Shown: one piece after another, positions 6,921-16,335 of the stretch
Position numbering within the stretch: position 1 is the stretch's first letter
Layout of the letters: each line of letters begins with the position of its first letter
DNA from: an uncultured Prevotellaceae bacterium
GTDB taxonomy: Bacteria > Bacteroidota > Bacteroidia > Bacteroidales > Bacteroidaceae
Direction: 5' to 3'
DNA: 64,000 nucleotides
Assembly: GCA_900315075.1 (NCBI GenBank)
Contig: OMXV01000001.1
Location: forward strand, 1-64,000
Notes under the pieces: model-generated
The model's input: the letters and a program-made list of their open reading frames with translations, nothing else
Databases searched by the model: none
What the model was told of the DNA's origin: nothing
Translations under genes and position numbers: made by a program

Positions 6921-8474
6921 TTACTCTATTGGATGTACATGGTCATCTTCTACATCGTCATCCATATCCACATCCTGTGATTCTTCACCATTAAGCATCT
7001 CTTCAAGTCCTTCAATACCCAATTCTTTTATCAAATAATCCTCGAGGCTCTTATCTTCCTGTACTTTCTTGCCGTTTTCCGTATTATCAGCGATATCGCC
7101 GAATTCTTCCATCAATTTTTCTATTCTGCCCAATTGTTCCTCATGTGATTGAAAATCTTCCATTAATTTCGTAAACGCTGCCATGTCCATATCACCGCCA
7201 TTGGAATTGCCAATCGTTTCTTGGAGATTCACAAATCTCATCAACATTGGTTTCGCTGTAGAGAGTGCGTTTGCAAATTGAATCTTCCACTCATCTTCGC
7301 TCCAGTTTTCACCTTCTGCCCTTGCTTTAGCCACAATTTTTGACAACTCAGCTTCCATGGCACCATAATCAATTTCTGGCAAGTTGATTGAACTCATCAC
7401 ATTCTTGATATTCTCCATGTCTTTTTTCACCATTTCGGCATCTTTGACAAGATAGACAGCCACAGGAAGGTGATCAGAATATCCATCGAGCCACTCACCG
7501 GCAGCAGTGGTACGCTTTGGTGTACCCTTGTACTTACCTTCTTTATTAATAAGGTAGTCGAATCGCTGAATCTGACATTTAAGGTAAGTGAGTGAGGTAT
7601 AATCCTTTGTGCCATGTATGTCGAGCATATTTGGTGTCATAACAATCTGATCGAAGAGGTTCCAACTGCCCTGATAACTCAGTGTACCCGTACCACTGTC
7701 GAGGATGCTCCACCACGGGTTGAACATATCCCCCTCCTTGACATCCTTCATTTTTTTCTTTGCACGTAGTTCCACCGACATACTCTTGTTTTGTGGGTCG
7801 TCGTTCATATCACCCATCACCATCACCTTCATGTTGGGATAGAGTGCGAGAAGTGAGTCCTTGACCACCTTCACCTGACGACCACCACTCTCACGATAGA
7901 ATGAACCAGATGCACGGCTTGGCCAGTGACATACGATAACGCCCACTAAATCACCAGCCAGATAGCCTGTGACGGTGAGGAATCCGCGAGTCTTGTAAGC
8001 ACTGTCGGCCTCCAACTCCTGCACATACTGTACAAGTTTGACATCGCGCAGTGTAAAGAGCGACGGATTGTAGAGGAACGCGCAATCCACGCCACGACGG
8101 TCGGGACCCTCGATATGTGCAAACTGATAGCCTCTGGCAGCGAGTTCAGGCTGTGCACAGAGGTCTGTGAGCGCATTGGCATTCTCCACCTCTGAAATTC
8201 CAATCATGGCACACCCCACACCGGGGAGCATATCGGTACCCATATCAGCCAATGCCCTTGCCATATTATGGAGTTTGCGGTTATATTTCAAATCATTCCA
8301 TTTGTTTGCACCATCAGGCAGATACTCATAATCGTTCTTACCCACATCATGCTGTGTGTCAAAGAGGTTCTCTACATTGTAAAACCCCACAGCATAGACG
8401 TTGAATTTTCTTTGTGCCGATACATTTATCGCCACAAAAGCCAATAAAGCTATTAGCAAAACATGTCTTTTCAT
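6921..8474 (-). CDS. Secreted endonuclease/exonuclease/phosphatase (EEP) family protein with C-terminal extension
   Basis: A 517-residue exported enzyme. The signal peptide is MKRHVLLIALLAFVAINVSA. The EEP fold covers about 22-350: VGFYNVENLFD (metal/Asn motif), IGISEVEN (metal-binding Glu), VIVCHWPSRASG, VMGDMNDDP (catalytic Asp/Asn), WNLFDQIVM and YSDHLPVAVY (catalytic Asp-His). Such enzymes cut nucleic acids or phosphodiesters; the export signal points to extracellular or periplasmic action. Residues about 350-517 are an unusual helical, acidic extension ending in DVDMDDDVEDDHVHPIE, not part of the core fold. The gene faces away from a TonB receptor/OB-lipoprotein operon across a 192-base promoter region, and leads a series with a UDG-family gene and udk. 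Confidence 0.85.
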   Translation of the reverse strand: MKRHVLLIALLAFVAINVSAQRKFNVYAVGFYNVENLFDTQHDVGKNDYEYLPDGANKWNDLKYNRKLHNMARALADMGTDMLPGVGCAMIGISEVENANALTDLCAQPELAARGYQFAHIEGPDRRGVDCAFLYNPSLFTLRDVKLVQYVQELEADSAYKTRGFLTVTGYLAGDLVGVIVCHWPSRASGSFYRESGGRQVKVVKDSLLALYPNMKVMVMGDMNDDPQNKSMSVELRAKKKMKDVKEGDMFNPWWSILDSGTGTLSYQGSWNLFDQIVMTPNMLDIHGTKDYTSLTYLKCQIQRFDYLINKEGKYKGTPKRTTAAGEWLDGYSDHLPVAVYLVKDAEMVKKDMENIKNVMSSINLPEIDYGAMEAELSKIVAKARAEGENWSEDEWKIQFANALSTAKPMLMRFVNLQETIGNSNGGDMDMAAFTKLMEDFQSHEEQLGRIEKLMEEFGDIADNTENGKKVQEDKSLEDYLIKELGIEGLEEMLNGEESQDVDMDDDVEDDHVHPIE

Positions 8475-8494
8475 TATGATTTAATTTTAAGTTA

Positions 8495-8503
8495 GCAAAT
8501 ATA
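8495..8503 (-). promoter_or_regulatory. -7 box for the EEP nuclease operon
   Basis: TATATTTGC on the minus strand, 21 bases upstream of the start codon. It fits TAnnTTTGC exactly; no convincing -33 box was seen. Confidence 0.5.
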
Positions 8504-8627
8504 TGATAACGCCTTTACAAAGGTGGATTTTATTAGATGATGCAAATATCGGAAAAAATTTTGAGAAAAGTACATATTTTTATAAAAAAAATTTTCAAAA
8601 AATCTTTTTTTTATCAAAAAAAAATCG

Positions 8628-8636
8628 TTACTTTGC
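8628..8636 (+). promoter_or_regulatory. -7 box for the TonB-receptor operon
   Basis: TTACTTTGC lies 30 bases upstream of the start codon, one mismatch from consensus and preceded by A/T tracts. Confidence 0.5.
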
Positions 8637-8666
8637 AGTCAAACATTAAATCAAAACACACCATCT

Positions 8667-11225
8667 ATGCAAAAAAAGCTATTATTAGCAGTGATTGCAC
8701 TCTGCTACACCTCTTTGGTATTAGGCCAAGAGGTTGACACATTAGAGGTGACTGGTGCTATGGATGACGCAGCTTTCACATTCACCGAAGCCCAGTTGGG
8801 TGAGGACGACGACATGACTCAGAATGTGACAATCTTGTATTCCAACACCAACATCTACGCCAATGAGGTGGGGTTCCTCTTTTCCCCCGTGCGTTTCCGG
8901 TTCCGTGCTTACAACCAGAAATACAACGACATCTACATCAATGGCGCTCCCGTGAATGACTTGGAGAGTGGTCAGTTCCGCTATTCCAATGTTGGTGGTA
9001 TCAACAACCTAACACGCGCCTACGATGCTTCTTTACCCTTCGAGGACAACACATTCTCGATGAGTTCCATGGCTGGTAGCAATAATTACAATTTCCGTGC
9101 CTCGCACGTGTCGCAGGGACACAAGCTCTCGCTGAGTGGCGCCAACCGCAACTATGTTGCGCGTGCGATGTACACCTATGGCTCAGGTCTAAGCAACAAA
9201 GGCTGGGCATGGGCGACGAGTATAGGCTACCGCTGGGCCAACCGCGGCTATGTGGAAGGTACTTTCTACAACTCGTTGTCCTATTATTTCGGCATTCAGA
9301 AGGTATTCGCACGCTCCCATTCTCTGTCGCTTTCCACATGGGGCAACCCCACAGAGCGTGCTTCTCAAGGTGCAGCCACCGACGAGAGTTACTGGATAGC
9401 CAACAACTACCAGTATAACCCCTATTGGGGCTACCAGAACGGCAAGGTGCGCAACTCACGTATCATCAACGACTTTGCGCCTACCGCCCTCTTCACCTGG
9501 GACTGGGACATAACCGATAACACCCGTCTGGTGACCAGTGTATTGGGTAAGTACAGCATGTATAAGAGCACTAAACTGAACTACAACAATGCCGACAATC
9601 CCCAGCCCGACTACTGGAAGAACCTGCCAAGTAGCTACTTCGACGTTTGGGATGAGACTGATGACCGCAACCGCACAGCTCAGGGTCTTGCCGACTTCAA
9701 CACGGTGTATAACTTTGTAACAGCTTCGAAGGAAAACCGCCAGATCAACTGGGACCGCTTGTATGCCTCGAACTACAATGCCAACCTACAGGGTAGCGAT
9801 GCGATGTACTTCGTTCAGGCTCGTCGCAACGACAACCTCTATCTGACGCTCTCCTCGTCACTACATTCACAACTGACAAAGAACTCACAACTGAACGTGG
9901 GCTTTGCACTGGGTGCCAACAACGGCAAGCACTACCAAACCATGGAAGACCTATTAGGTGCCAAAGTCTATCATAATATAAATAGTTATGCTTTGGGCAA
10001 CTACTCCACCGTCTCAGATGCCGTGCAGTATGACCTCAACACGATGGGTGCCGACCGCCGCGGTAAAGTGATTGGCGAGGGTGACACCTTCGGCTACGAC
10101 TACATGCTACTCGCGCGCCGCGGACTGCTCTGGACCAATTACTCTGAGACCTTCGGCTCGTTGCACTACAACCTTGCTGCCAAAATAGGTTACGACGGTA
10201 TGCAGCGCGACGGCAAGATGCGCAATGGTATGTTCCCCGACGGCAGTTACGGCAAGAGTGAGACCGCTCATTTCGTAAGCGGCGGCTTCAAGGCCAGTGG
10301 TACAGTGAACGTTGCCCCAGGCCACACCTTGATGTTAGGTGCAGGCTATGAGCATCGCGCCCCACAAATCACAGCAGCGTTTGTCTCGCCTGAGATGAAC
10401 AACAGTTTTGTTAACAACCTGCGCAATGAGCGCATCTTCAGCAGTGAAGTGGGCTACCAGTTCCAGAATTCCTGGCTGCATGCCAACATCAATGCCTACT
10501 ACAACTACCTGACTCATCTCACTGAATGGCAAAACTTCTACTTCGACGACATCAACTCATTCTCATACGTCTCGCTGACCAATATTAGGAAAGCCTACTA
10601 TGGCGTTGAGATGGGTCTGAGTTTCAAAGTATCCTCATCTTTCAGTGTAAAAGCCATAGGAACCATCAGCGAGGGCAAGAACGTGAACAATGCCAATGTG
10701 CGCTACATGAGCTCCACCAAGGCCACCTACACCGACGATGTGGTGATGAACAAAGGTATGCATGAAGCAAGCACCCCGCTCACTGCAGCCGGCATCATTC
10801 TCGACTACCACTCTGGCGGTTGGTTTATCGACCTTAAGGGTAACTACTATGACCGCATCTACCTCTCCTACTCTCCCAGCTACCGCTACTGTGGCACACT
10901 TACCACTATGGGCAGCGTGGATAACGAGGGCAACTTCATTGTTCCCGAGCAGTCGGAGGGCAAGGGTGGATTCATGCTCGACGGCTCCATCGGCAAGAGT
11001 ATCCGTATGAAGCGTGGCAAGCAATTATCCATCAACCTGTCGGTGACCAACTTACTCAACAAGCGCGACCTGTGCACCGGTGGCTACGAGCAAAGCCGTA
11101 GTGACTACACCGTGAAGAGCGATGGTACGATGAACAACCAACGTGCCTACAAGTTCTCCCTGAATCCCAAGAAATACTACGCATTCGGTATCAACGGAAT
11201 GCTTAACCTTACCTTCAGATTCTAA
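8667..11225 (+). CDS. TonB-dependent outer membrane receptor
   Basis: An 852-residue outer-membrane importer. Signal peptide at 1-20 (ends VLGQ), a short acidic spacer, then a plug-like domain (about 45-150; NDIYINGAPVNDLESGQFRY). A long beta-barrel of alternating aromatic strands follows and ends in LNLTFRF, the terminal Phe typical of barrel proteins. It lacks the N-terminal carboxypeptidase-regulatory domain common in SusC proteins, and no SusD gene follows. Instead two OB-fold-type lipoproteins come next (12 and 51 bases downstream), with a secreted EEP nuclease encoded divergently. That context suggests import of a nucleic-acid- or phosphate-related ligand; the ligand itself is inference. 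Confidence 0.85.
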   Translation: MQKKLLLAVIALCYTSLVLGQEVDTLEVTGAMDDAAFTFTEAQLGEDDDMTQNVTILYSNTNIYANEVGFLFSPVRFRFRAYNQKYNDIYINGAPVNDLESGQFRYSNVGGINNLTRAYDASLPFEDNTFSMSSMAGSNNYNFRASHVSQGHKLSLSGANRNYVARAMYTYGSGLSNKGWAWATSIGYRWANRGYVEGTFYNSLSYYFGIQKVFARSHSLSLSTWGNPTERASQGAATDESYWIANNYQYNPYWGYQNGKVRNSRIINDFAPTALFTWDWDITDNTRLVTSVLGKYSMYKSTKLNYNNADNPQPDYWKNLPSSYFDVWDETDDRNRTAQGLADFNTVYNFVTASKENRQINWDRLYASNYNANLQGSDAMYFVQARRNDNLYLTLSSSLHSQLTKNSQLNVGFALGANNGKHYQTMEDLLGAKVYHNINSYALGNYSTVSDAVQYDLNTMGADRRGKVIGEGDTFGYDYMLLARRGLLWTNYSETFGSLHYNLAAKIGYDGMQRDGKMRNGMFPDGSYGKSETAHFVSGGFKASGTVNVAPGHTLMLGAGYEHRAPQITAAFVSPEMNNSFVNNLRNERIFSSEVGYQFQNSWLHANINAYYNYLTHLTEWQNFYFDDINSFSYVSLTNIRKAYYGVEMGLSFKVSSSFSVKAIGTISEGKNVNNANVRYMSSTKATYTDDVVMNKGMHEASTPLTAAGIILDYHSGGWFIDLKGNYYDRIYLSYSPSYRYCGTLTTMGSVDNEGNFIVPEQSEGKGGFMLDGSIGKSIRMKRGKQLSINLSVTNLLNKRDLCTGGYEQSRSDYTVKSDGTMNNQRAYKFSLNPKKYYAFGINGMLNLTFRF

Positions 11226-11237
11226 AACACCGACGAC

Positions 11238-12095
11238 ATGAGACAGTTTAAATATATCATCATCACGCTCGTATGCACACTGCTTGCATCGTGCATGGCC
11301 GACAGTTTCGACGCTCCTGAGGACACAGGTCTCTCCCCTTACGGCAATAATGCCCTCACTGAGTCGAATGTAATTACGATAGCCCAACTGAAGACACAGT
11401 TTGCCTCTGTCATCGGCAACAGTGGTATGAAACAAGTGACCGATGACATCAAAATCAAGGGTACAGTCATCGCCAACGACATCCAAGGTAATATATATAA
11501 TGAGGTAATTATCGACGACGGCACTGGTGCCTTCATCATCTGCGTGGCACAAGGTGGCATCTACGGCTATTTGCCTGAGGGCCAGCAAGTGCTCATCGAC
11601 TTGAAAGACCTCTACATCGGTGGTTATGGCCAGCAGGGTGAACTTGGCATGCCCTACACAAGTGCCAGCGGCTCCACCTATGTAAGCCGTATGAACCGCT
11701 TTATCTGGAACGACCACTTCAAGATTCTTGGCAAAGCCACCCCTGGGAGTGTCACTCCTATAGATTTTGACATCAATCGCATGAAAGATGAAAGTTACCT
11801 GGAAGAGAACTGCGGTCGCCTAATGACAATCCACGGTGTGGAAATCTCAGGTGCCGATGGGAAGAGCGTCTTCGCCCCCTCCGACGGCAGTGTGACACTG
11901 ACAGCCAACTGCGCCAACCGCAGTTTCAAGGGTCTGAGTAGCAGCAATATCGTGTTGCGCACAAGCACATACGCCGACTTCGCCGGCAATATCATGCCCA
12001 CAGGTAAGGTAAACGTAACAGGTGTCTTTACCCGTTATCGCAACACCTGGCAGATTCTGATGCGCACGATCGACGACATCCAACCAGCTCAGTAA
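11238..12095 (+). CDS. DUF5689-like OB-fold lipoprotein
   Basis: A 285-residue lipoprotein. The lipobox is LLASC (Cys19), followed by an acidic stretch, consistent with outer-membrane or surface location. Residues about 45-270 hold OB-fold-like sequence resembling DUF5689: ITIAQLKTQF, IKIKGTVIANDIQGN, EVIIDDGTGAFII and EGQQVLIDLKDLYIGGYG. In Bacteroidetes such domains often sit beside or fused to secreted EEP-type nucleases (from memory of the family). It is encoded 12 bases after the TonB-dependent receptor and may act as its accessory binding protein. Family assignment is by motif pattern only. Confidence 0.75.
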   Translation: MRQFKYIIITLVCTLLASCMADSFDAPEDTGLSPYGNNALTESNVITIAQLKTQFASVIGNSGMKQVTDDIKIKGTVIANDIQGNIYNEVIIDDGTGAFIICVAQGGIYGYLPEGQQVLIDLKDLYIGGYGQQGELGMPYTSASGSTYVSRMNRFIWNDHFKILGKATPGSVTPIDFDINRMKDESYLEENCGRLMTIHGVEISGADGKSVFAPSDGSVTLTANCANRSFKGLSSSNIVLRTSTYADFAGNIMPTGKVNVTGVFTRYRNTWQILMRTIDDIQPAQ

Positions 12096-12146
12096 GATTT
12101 TAGACTTTAGATATTAAGCAGATAAAAACAAAAAACACAACATAAT

Positions 12147-13895
12147 ATGAAAAAGCTATTTTATTCATTGTTTCTCGTGGCTATGACAGCCATGACATTG
12201 ACGAGCTGTGAGGATGTGCCAGCACCATTCGACATACCCAACACCAGTTCCGACACACCGGGCGAAGCCGCCGAGCCAAAAGGCAGTGGCACACAGGACG
12301 ATCCCTACAACGTGGCAGCAGCCATCGAATACACCGAGCAATTAGCAGCCGGTGCCGAGAGCGACCGCGACATCTTCATCAAGGGTAAGATCTCATCGAT
12401 ACGCGAGAGCTACACCTCACAGTATGGCAACGGCAGCTTCTACATCTCCGACGACGGCACAAGCGGCCACCAGTTCCTGATTTATCGTGCCCTCTACCTT
12501 GGCAACAAGAAATATTCCGAAGGCCAGACACAAATTGAGGTGGGCGACGAAGTAATCATCTGTGGTCGTGTGACCAACTACAATGGTACACTTGAGACAC
12601 AGCAGAACAAGGCATTCCTCTACTCACTCAACGGTGTGACAGCCGGTGGTGGCGGTGGTGGCCAAACAGGCACCCCAACTGGAGACGGAACCCTCGCAAA
12701 CCCATACAATGCAGCCGGTGCTAATGCATACACCAGCGGTTTGGCAGCTGACGTTGAGAGCGATAAAGACATCTATATCAAAGGTAAGATTGCTAAGATT
12801 GCCAACAACGGTGAGTTCTCTGCATCGTATGGCAACGCCTCGTTCTACATCTCCGATGATGGCACCGAGAGCGGCAGTACATTCTATGTCTTCCGTACTT
12901 ACTATCTCAACAACAAGAAGTGGACTTCCGGTGATTCTCAAATCAAGGTAGGTGACGAAGTTGTTATCTGCGGCCGCGTGGTGAACTATAGAGGCAACAC
13001 TCCTGAAACAGTACAAAACAAGAGTTATATCTATTCGCTCAACGGCTCTGGCGGCGGCGGTGGTGGCACCCCGCAGCCTCAGCCCGGTGAGGGCACCGGC
13101 AGCGGCACCCTGGCCGACCCATGGAATGCCGTGGCAGCGAATGCTTTTGCCAGCAGTCTCGCCTCCGGCGCAGAGACCGACCAAGACTACTACATCAAGG
13201 GCAAGATTGCCAAGATTGCCAACAATGGTACTTTCTCGGCACAATATGGCAATGCGTCGTTCTACATCTCCGACGATGGTACCGACGACAACACGTTCTA
13301 TGTCTTCCGTACTCTCTACCTTGGCAATCAGAAATGGGCAGACGGCGACACCCAGATAAAGGTTGGCGACGAAGTGATTATCTGCGGCCGCCTGACCAAC
13401 TACATGGGCAACACACCTGAAACCGTACAAAACAAGAGTTATATCTACTCGCTCAACGGTTCCACCACAGGTGGCAGCGGCGGTGGTGGCGGCGGTGAAC
13501 AGACCGGCGCCGGCAGTTACAGCGAGCCCTACAGCGTGTCAGCAGCCATTGCGGCAGCCGAGGCTTCAGGAGTATATGTGAAGGGCTACATCGTGGGCTA
13601 TGTGGAAGGCCAGGTATATACCGAAGGAGCTCACTTCAGTGCCACTGGCGACAATGTTTCTACCACCAACGTGTTGTTAGCAGGCTCTCCCTCTGAGACT
13701 TCTGCTGCCAACTGCATCCCTGTGCAGTTGCCAAAGGGTGAGATTCGCGACAAACTAAATCTAAGCCAGAACGCTGGCAACTTAGGCAAGGAGGTGCTTC
13801 TCTATGGCGACGTGACAAAGTATTTCAGTGTCCCGGGTCTGAAGAATACCAGCTATGCCGAAATCAATGGCACAACCGTAGGTAGCAAGCCATAA
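12147..13895 (+). CDS. Multi-OB-repeat surface lipoprotein with DUF6359-like C-terminal domain
   Basis: A 582-residue lipoprotein (lipobox LTSC, Cys21, followed by ED). Three homologous modules of about 115 residues lie at about 46-163, 178-299 and 318-440. Each starts with GDG/GSGTLADPYN-like sequence and continues through IYIKGKIAKIAN, YGNASFYISDDGT, KVGDEVIICGR and NKSYIYSLNG. Modules 2 and 3 are close to identical in long stretches, indicating recent duplication. Poly-Gly linkers separate them. A fourth, different OB-like domain (about 460-578; VKGYIVGYVEG, CIPVQLPKGEIR, NLGKEVLLYGDV) resembles DUF6359. The KGKI...GDEVxICGR pattern suggests oligonucleotide/oligosaccharide-binding folds displayed in tandem. 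It is last in the receptor operon, followed by a terminator. Confidence 0.78.
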   Translation: MKKLFYSLFLVAMTAMTLTSCEDVPAPFDIPNTSSDTPGEAAEPKGSGTQDDPYNVAAAIEYTEQLAAGAESDRDIFIKGKISSIRESYTSQYGNGSFYISDDGTSGHQFLIYRALYLGNKKYSEGQTQIEVGDEVIICGRVTNYNGTLETQQNKAFLYSLNGVTAGGGGGGQTGTPTGDGTLANPYNAAGANAYTSGLAADVESDKDIYIKGKIAKIANNGEFSASYGNASFYISDDGTESGSTFYVFRTYYLNNKKWTSGDSQIKVGDEVVICGRVVNYRGNTPETVQNKSYIYSLNGSGGGGGGTPQPQPGEGTGSGTLADPWNAVAANAFASSLASGAETDQDYYIKGKIAKIANNGTFSAQYGNASFYISDDGTDDNTFYVFRTLYLGNQKWADGDTQIKVGDEVIICGRLTNYMGNTPETVQNKSYIYSLNGSTTGGSGGGGGGEQTGAGSYSEPYSVSAAIAAAEASGVYVKGYIVGYVEGQVYTEGAHFSATGDNVSTTNVLLAGSPSETSAANCIPVQLPKGEIRDKLNLSQNAGNLGKEVLLYGDVTKYFSVPGLKNTSYAEINGTTVGSKP

Positions 13896-13920
13896 AGGCT
13901 GCATGTGACACAAAGAAGTC

Positions 13921-13957
13921 CGGGATGCAAACCATCAGGTTTGCATCCCGATTTTTT
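13921..13957 (+). terminator. Terminator of the TonB-receptor operon
   Basis: A perfect 13-bp stem (CGGGATGCAAACC / GGTTTGCATCCCG, loop ATCA) is followed by ATTTTTT. Confidence 0.92.
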
Positions 13958-14437
13958 GTGGGTTATGGACGAATATGTCAAATACACTCGAATGACTGAC
14001 ATATACGATTGTTCTCCTCGAATTGTCATTAACGGGTCACGAATTTTATTAGTTTTTCAATATGAATTGCTCCACAATTCTCCTATCGAACTAAATAAAA
14101 AGATGTTGGCTGACATATAAAAAAGGTGTAGAGAATCTCTTGTCACCCGTTCCACATTCTGAGGCCCACACCGGCTAATCACTTTTTAAGTGGACTCATA
14201 ACCAAAGTTTCCCTACCATAGAAACAGATGCTTCATCCTTTATTGAGAAATCTTCTTGCAAAATTTCTACGGAGGAAAGGAGAAGAATTAGAAAAAGAAA
14301 TGGGGAATTAGGATTTAGACGCTATAGGCACAAAATGTCTAAGTCCTTTAAGTCCCCTAAGTCTGTTAGACTTCTTTATCCTTATAGCCCTGAAAGTCCA
14401 TAACATGGTAAATGGACTACGGACACTCGAATAAGTC
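13958..14437. other. Gene-poor AT-rich stretch with degenerate short repeats
   Basis: No convincing gene. It contains a hairpin motif at 14175-14196 (CACTT, three T, AAGTG) shared with 5554-5576, and a decayed run of AAGTCC/TAAGTC units at 14338-14376. A small reading frame at 13905-14120 overlaps the terminator and is not credible. Confidence 0.5.
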
Positions 14438-16015
14438 CTATTCCTGAATGATATAATCAGTCATAGTACGTTTGTCAACAGAGAAACCAATTCCAACTTT
14501 CACGATACGCCGCCCATCTGTAGAATAGCAGAGTGCATAGCCACGCCCATTGATTTGGTCAAGAGCATCTTGAGCCGAGCCATTGAGTTTCAATTCCATC
14601 ACATAAATGGTATCGGGCATGAAAACCACCATGTCTGTACGTCCACGGGCGCATTTCACTTGCGTTTGCACATAAACATTAAGCATGGAGAAGATAAGGT
14701 AGAACGTCCATTCATAAAATCCTTCAGCCACAGCAACCTCTTCTAATTTTTTCTTGAATCCTTCGACATATGGCAAAGACTCAAGATAAGTCTGCAACTC
14801 TCGCAAAGCAAGGTCAGTGTCACCCCCATCCAAAGCATTCCAAAATCTTGCAGCGAACCCTACCTGTACGTCGCTTCCCCTCATACCTGTGACGGTGGGG
14901 AGCAATCCATCAGACAATCCTACACGAACCTCCTTGTTAGGAAAACCTAAAGTGTACATCTGCAGGCGTCGGTTATAATCCTTGATAGTGACGTATCCAC
15001 TTTGGTAAAGCAAAGGCAATGCATCCTGCATGTTTTCTGTTGGCTGGTCAAAGGCTGATAATGTAACCTGTATGTCATCAAGAGCTGTAATGTCTGTATG
15101 GTATCGTCGCATCTGTTGCAACAAATATGAGGGTGTGCCACTCTCAAACCACCAGTTATTTAATGTACGTTGGTTGAAAGCCTTCATCAGACTGAAAGGA
15201 TTGTAAACTCCAGGTGAATTATGAGAAAACCTATAGCCGTAATAGGTGTCACGAAGCATTCGACGCATCTCTTCTGGCGACACCTCATACTCATGTGCCA
15301 GCCGTTCCACATCAGGCAGCATCTGAGTATAAATCTCCTCGCCTGTGATGCCACAAATTGCAGAAAATTCGGGGTCGAGCGAGATATTGGTAATATTATT
15401 GAGTGTAGAGAATATACTTAGCTGAGAGAATTTTGTGATGCCTGTGATAAAGCAGAAGCGAATAATAGCCTCACGCGCCTTCAGACACTGGTAGAGTTCC
15501 TGCATAACGCGACGGAATACTGGCAGTTGTTCCTCATGAACCACATCAAGCAACGGCGCATCATATTCATCAATGACAACCACCACCTGAAGGCCTGTCA
15601 GCTCGTTAGCCCTACGAATAAGGCCGTCGAAGATCTCACCAGGAAGTTTTTCATTAGGATTAGAACCATAGATATTTATCAAAGGCTCCAATTGTAACAG
15701 CAGAGATCTCCGTAAACTATCCTCGTCGGGTTTTCCCTTCGCCATGCTCACATCCAGATGCAAAACGGGGTAACACTGCCACTCTTTCTCCAAATCCATC
15801 ACCTTCAGCCCTTCAAAGAGTTCCTTTCTTCCCTCAAAGAATGAACATAGCGTGGTGGAGAGAAGTGACTTTCCAAATCGTCGTGGACGACTGAGGAAGA
15901 TATACTTGCTCAGTTGCGTCATCCCCCACATTAGGTCGGTTTTGTCTATATATACATACCCTTTCGTAATTATTTCAGAAAAAGTTTGTATTCCCACAGG
16001 GTAGCGTCTCTCCAT
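14438..16015 (-). CDS. AAA-ATPase-like / PD-(D/E)XK nuclease-like protein
   Basis: A 525-residue protein of a family abundant in Bacteroidales. The N-terminal AAA-ATPase-like domain (about 1-280) starts with the conserved YPVGIQTFSEI and YIDKTDLM, a Walker-A-like loop SRPRRFGKSLLSTTL and a Walker B segment, VVVVIDEYDAPLLD. The C-terminal PD-(D/E)XK-like domain has GRTDMVVF followed by YVMELKLNG (Asp ... Glu-x-Lys) and QINGRGYALCY. The role is unknown; multi-copy expansion in gut bacteria has suggested defence or regulatory functions, which is unproven. The start is placed at MERRYPVGIQ because this matches the usual N-terminus; the upstream frame lacks family sequence. Confidence 0.85.
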   Translation of the reverse strand: MERRYPVGIQTFSEIITKGYVYIDKTDLMWGMTQLSKYIFLSRPRRFGKSLLSTTLCSFFEGRKELFEGLKVMDLEKEWQCYPVLHLDVSMAKGKPDEDSLRRSLLLQLEPLINIYGSNPNEKLPGEIFDGLIRRANELTGLQVVVVIDEYDAPLLDVVHEEQLPVFRRVMQELYQCLKAREAIIRFCFITGITKFSQLSIFSTLNNITNISLDPEFSAICGITGEEIYTQMLPDVERLAHEYEVSPEEMRRMLRDTYYGYRFSHNSPGVYNPFSLMKAFNQRTLNNWWFESGTPSYLLQQMRRYHTDITALDDIQVTLSAFDQPTENMQDALPLLYQSGYVTIKDYNRRLQMYTLGFPNKEVRVGLSDGLLPTVTGMRGSDVQVGFAARFWNALDGGDTDLALRELQTYLESLPYVEGFKKKLEEVAVAEGFYEWTFYLIFSMLNVYVQTQVKCARGRTDMVVFMPDTIYVMELKLNGSAQDALDQINGRGYALCYSTDGRRIVKVGIGFSVDKRTMTDYIIQE

Positions 16016-16335
16016 ATAATCAGCAAAAAGTGAAAGTTTATTATTTATGTATTCTCGCCACAAAATTAGTAAAAGGCAAGCGAAATACAATAATAATAAT
16101 GTTTTTTTCCTATTTCAAATCCACGCTGATGGGTCTCCATCGCTTGAATCTTTCGAGAGCTGGAGCGACTAATCAGATTAGCATGATAGTCATTCTGCCG
16201 ATATACTCTTTATGTTTTTTGAGGCATTAGCAAAAAAAAATATAGCAATTTGTGGCGAAAGACTTCGTAGCATGGCGAAAAATATGTAACTTTACACCCC
16301 AAACAAACAGAAGAATGAGCTTATAACGTTTTTTC
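16016..16335. other. Divergent intergenic region
   Basis: It separates the leftward AAA-ATPase gene from the rightward pRiA4b-like gene. TAATTTTG on the minus strand (16068-16061) is a plausible -7 box for the former, and TAACTTTAC at 16287-16295 (one mismatch) for the latter. Nothing else was recognised. Confidence 0.45.

Noticed and set aside
11052-11717. 221-codon minus-strand frame opposite the receptor/DUF5689 junction
   Set aside because: It spans two well-supported plus-strand genes and shows no recognisable domain.
12624-13430. 268-codon minus-strand frame opposite the OB-repeat lipoprotein
   Set aside because: Its internal repeats only mirror the repeats of the coding strand.
13905-14120. 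71-codon frame after the receptor operon
   Set aside because: It starts within the terminator hairpin and lacks any promoter or family pattern.
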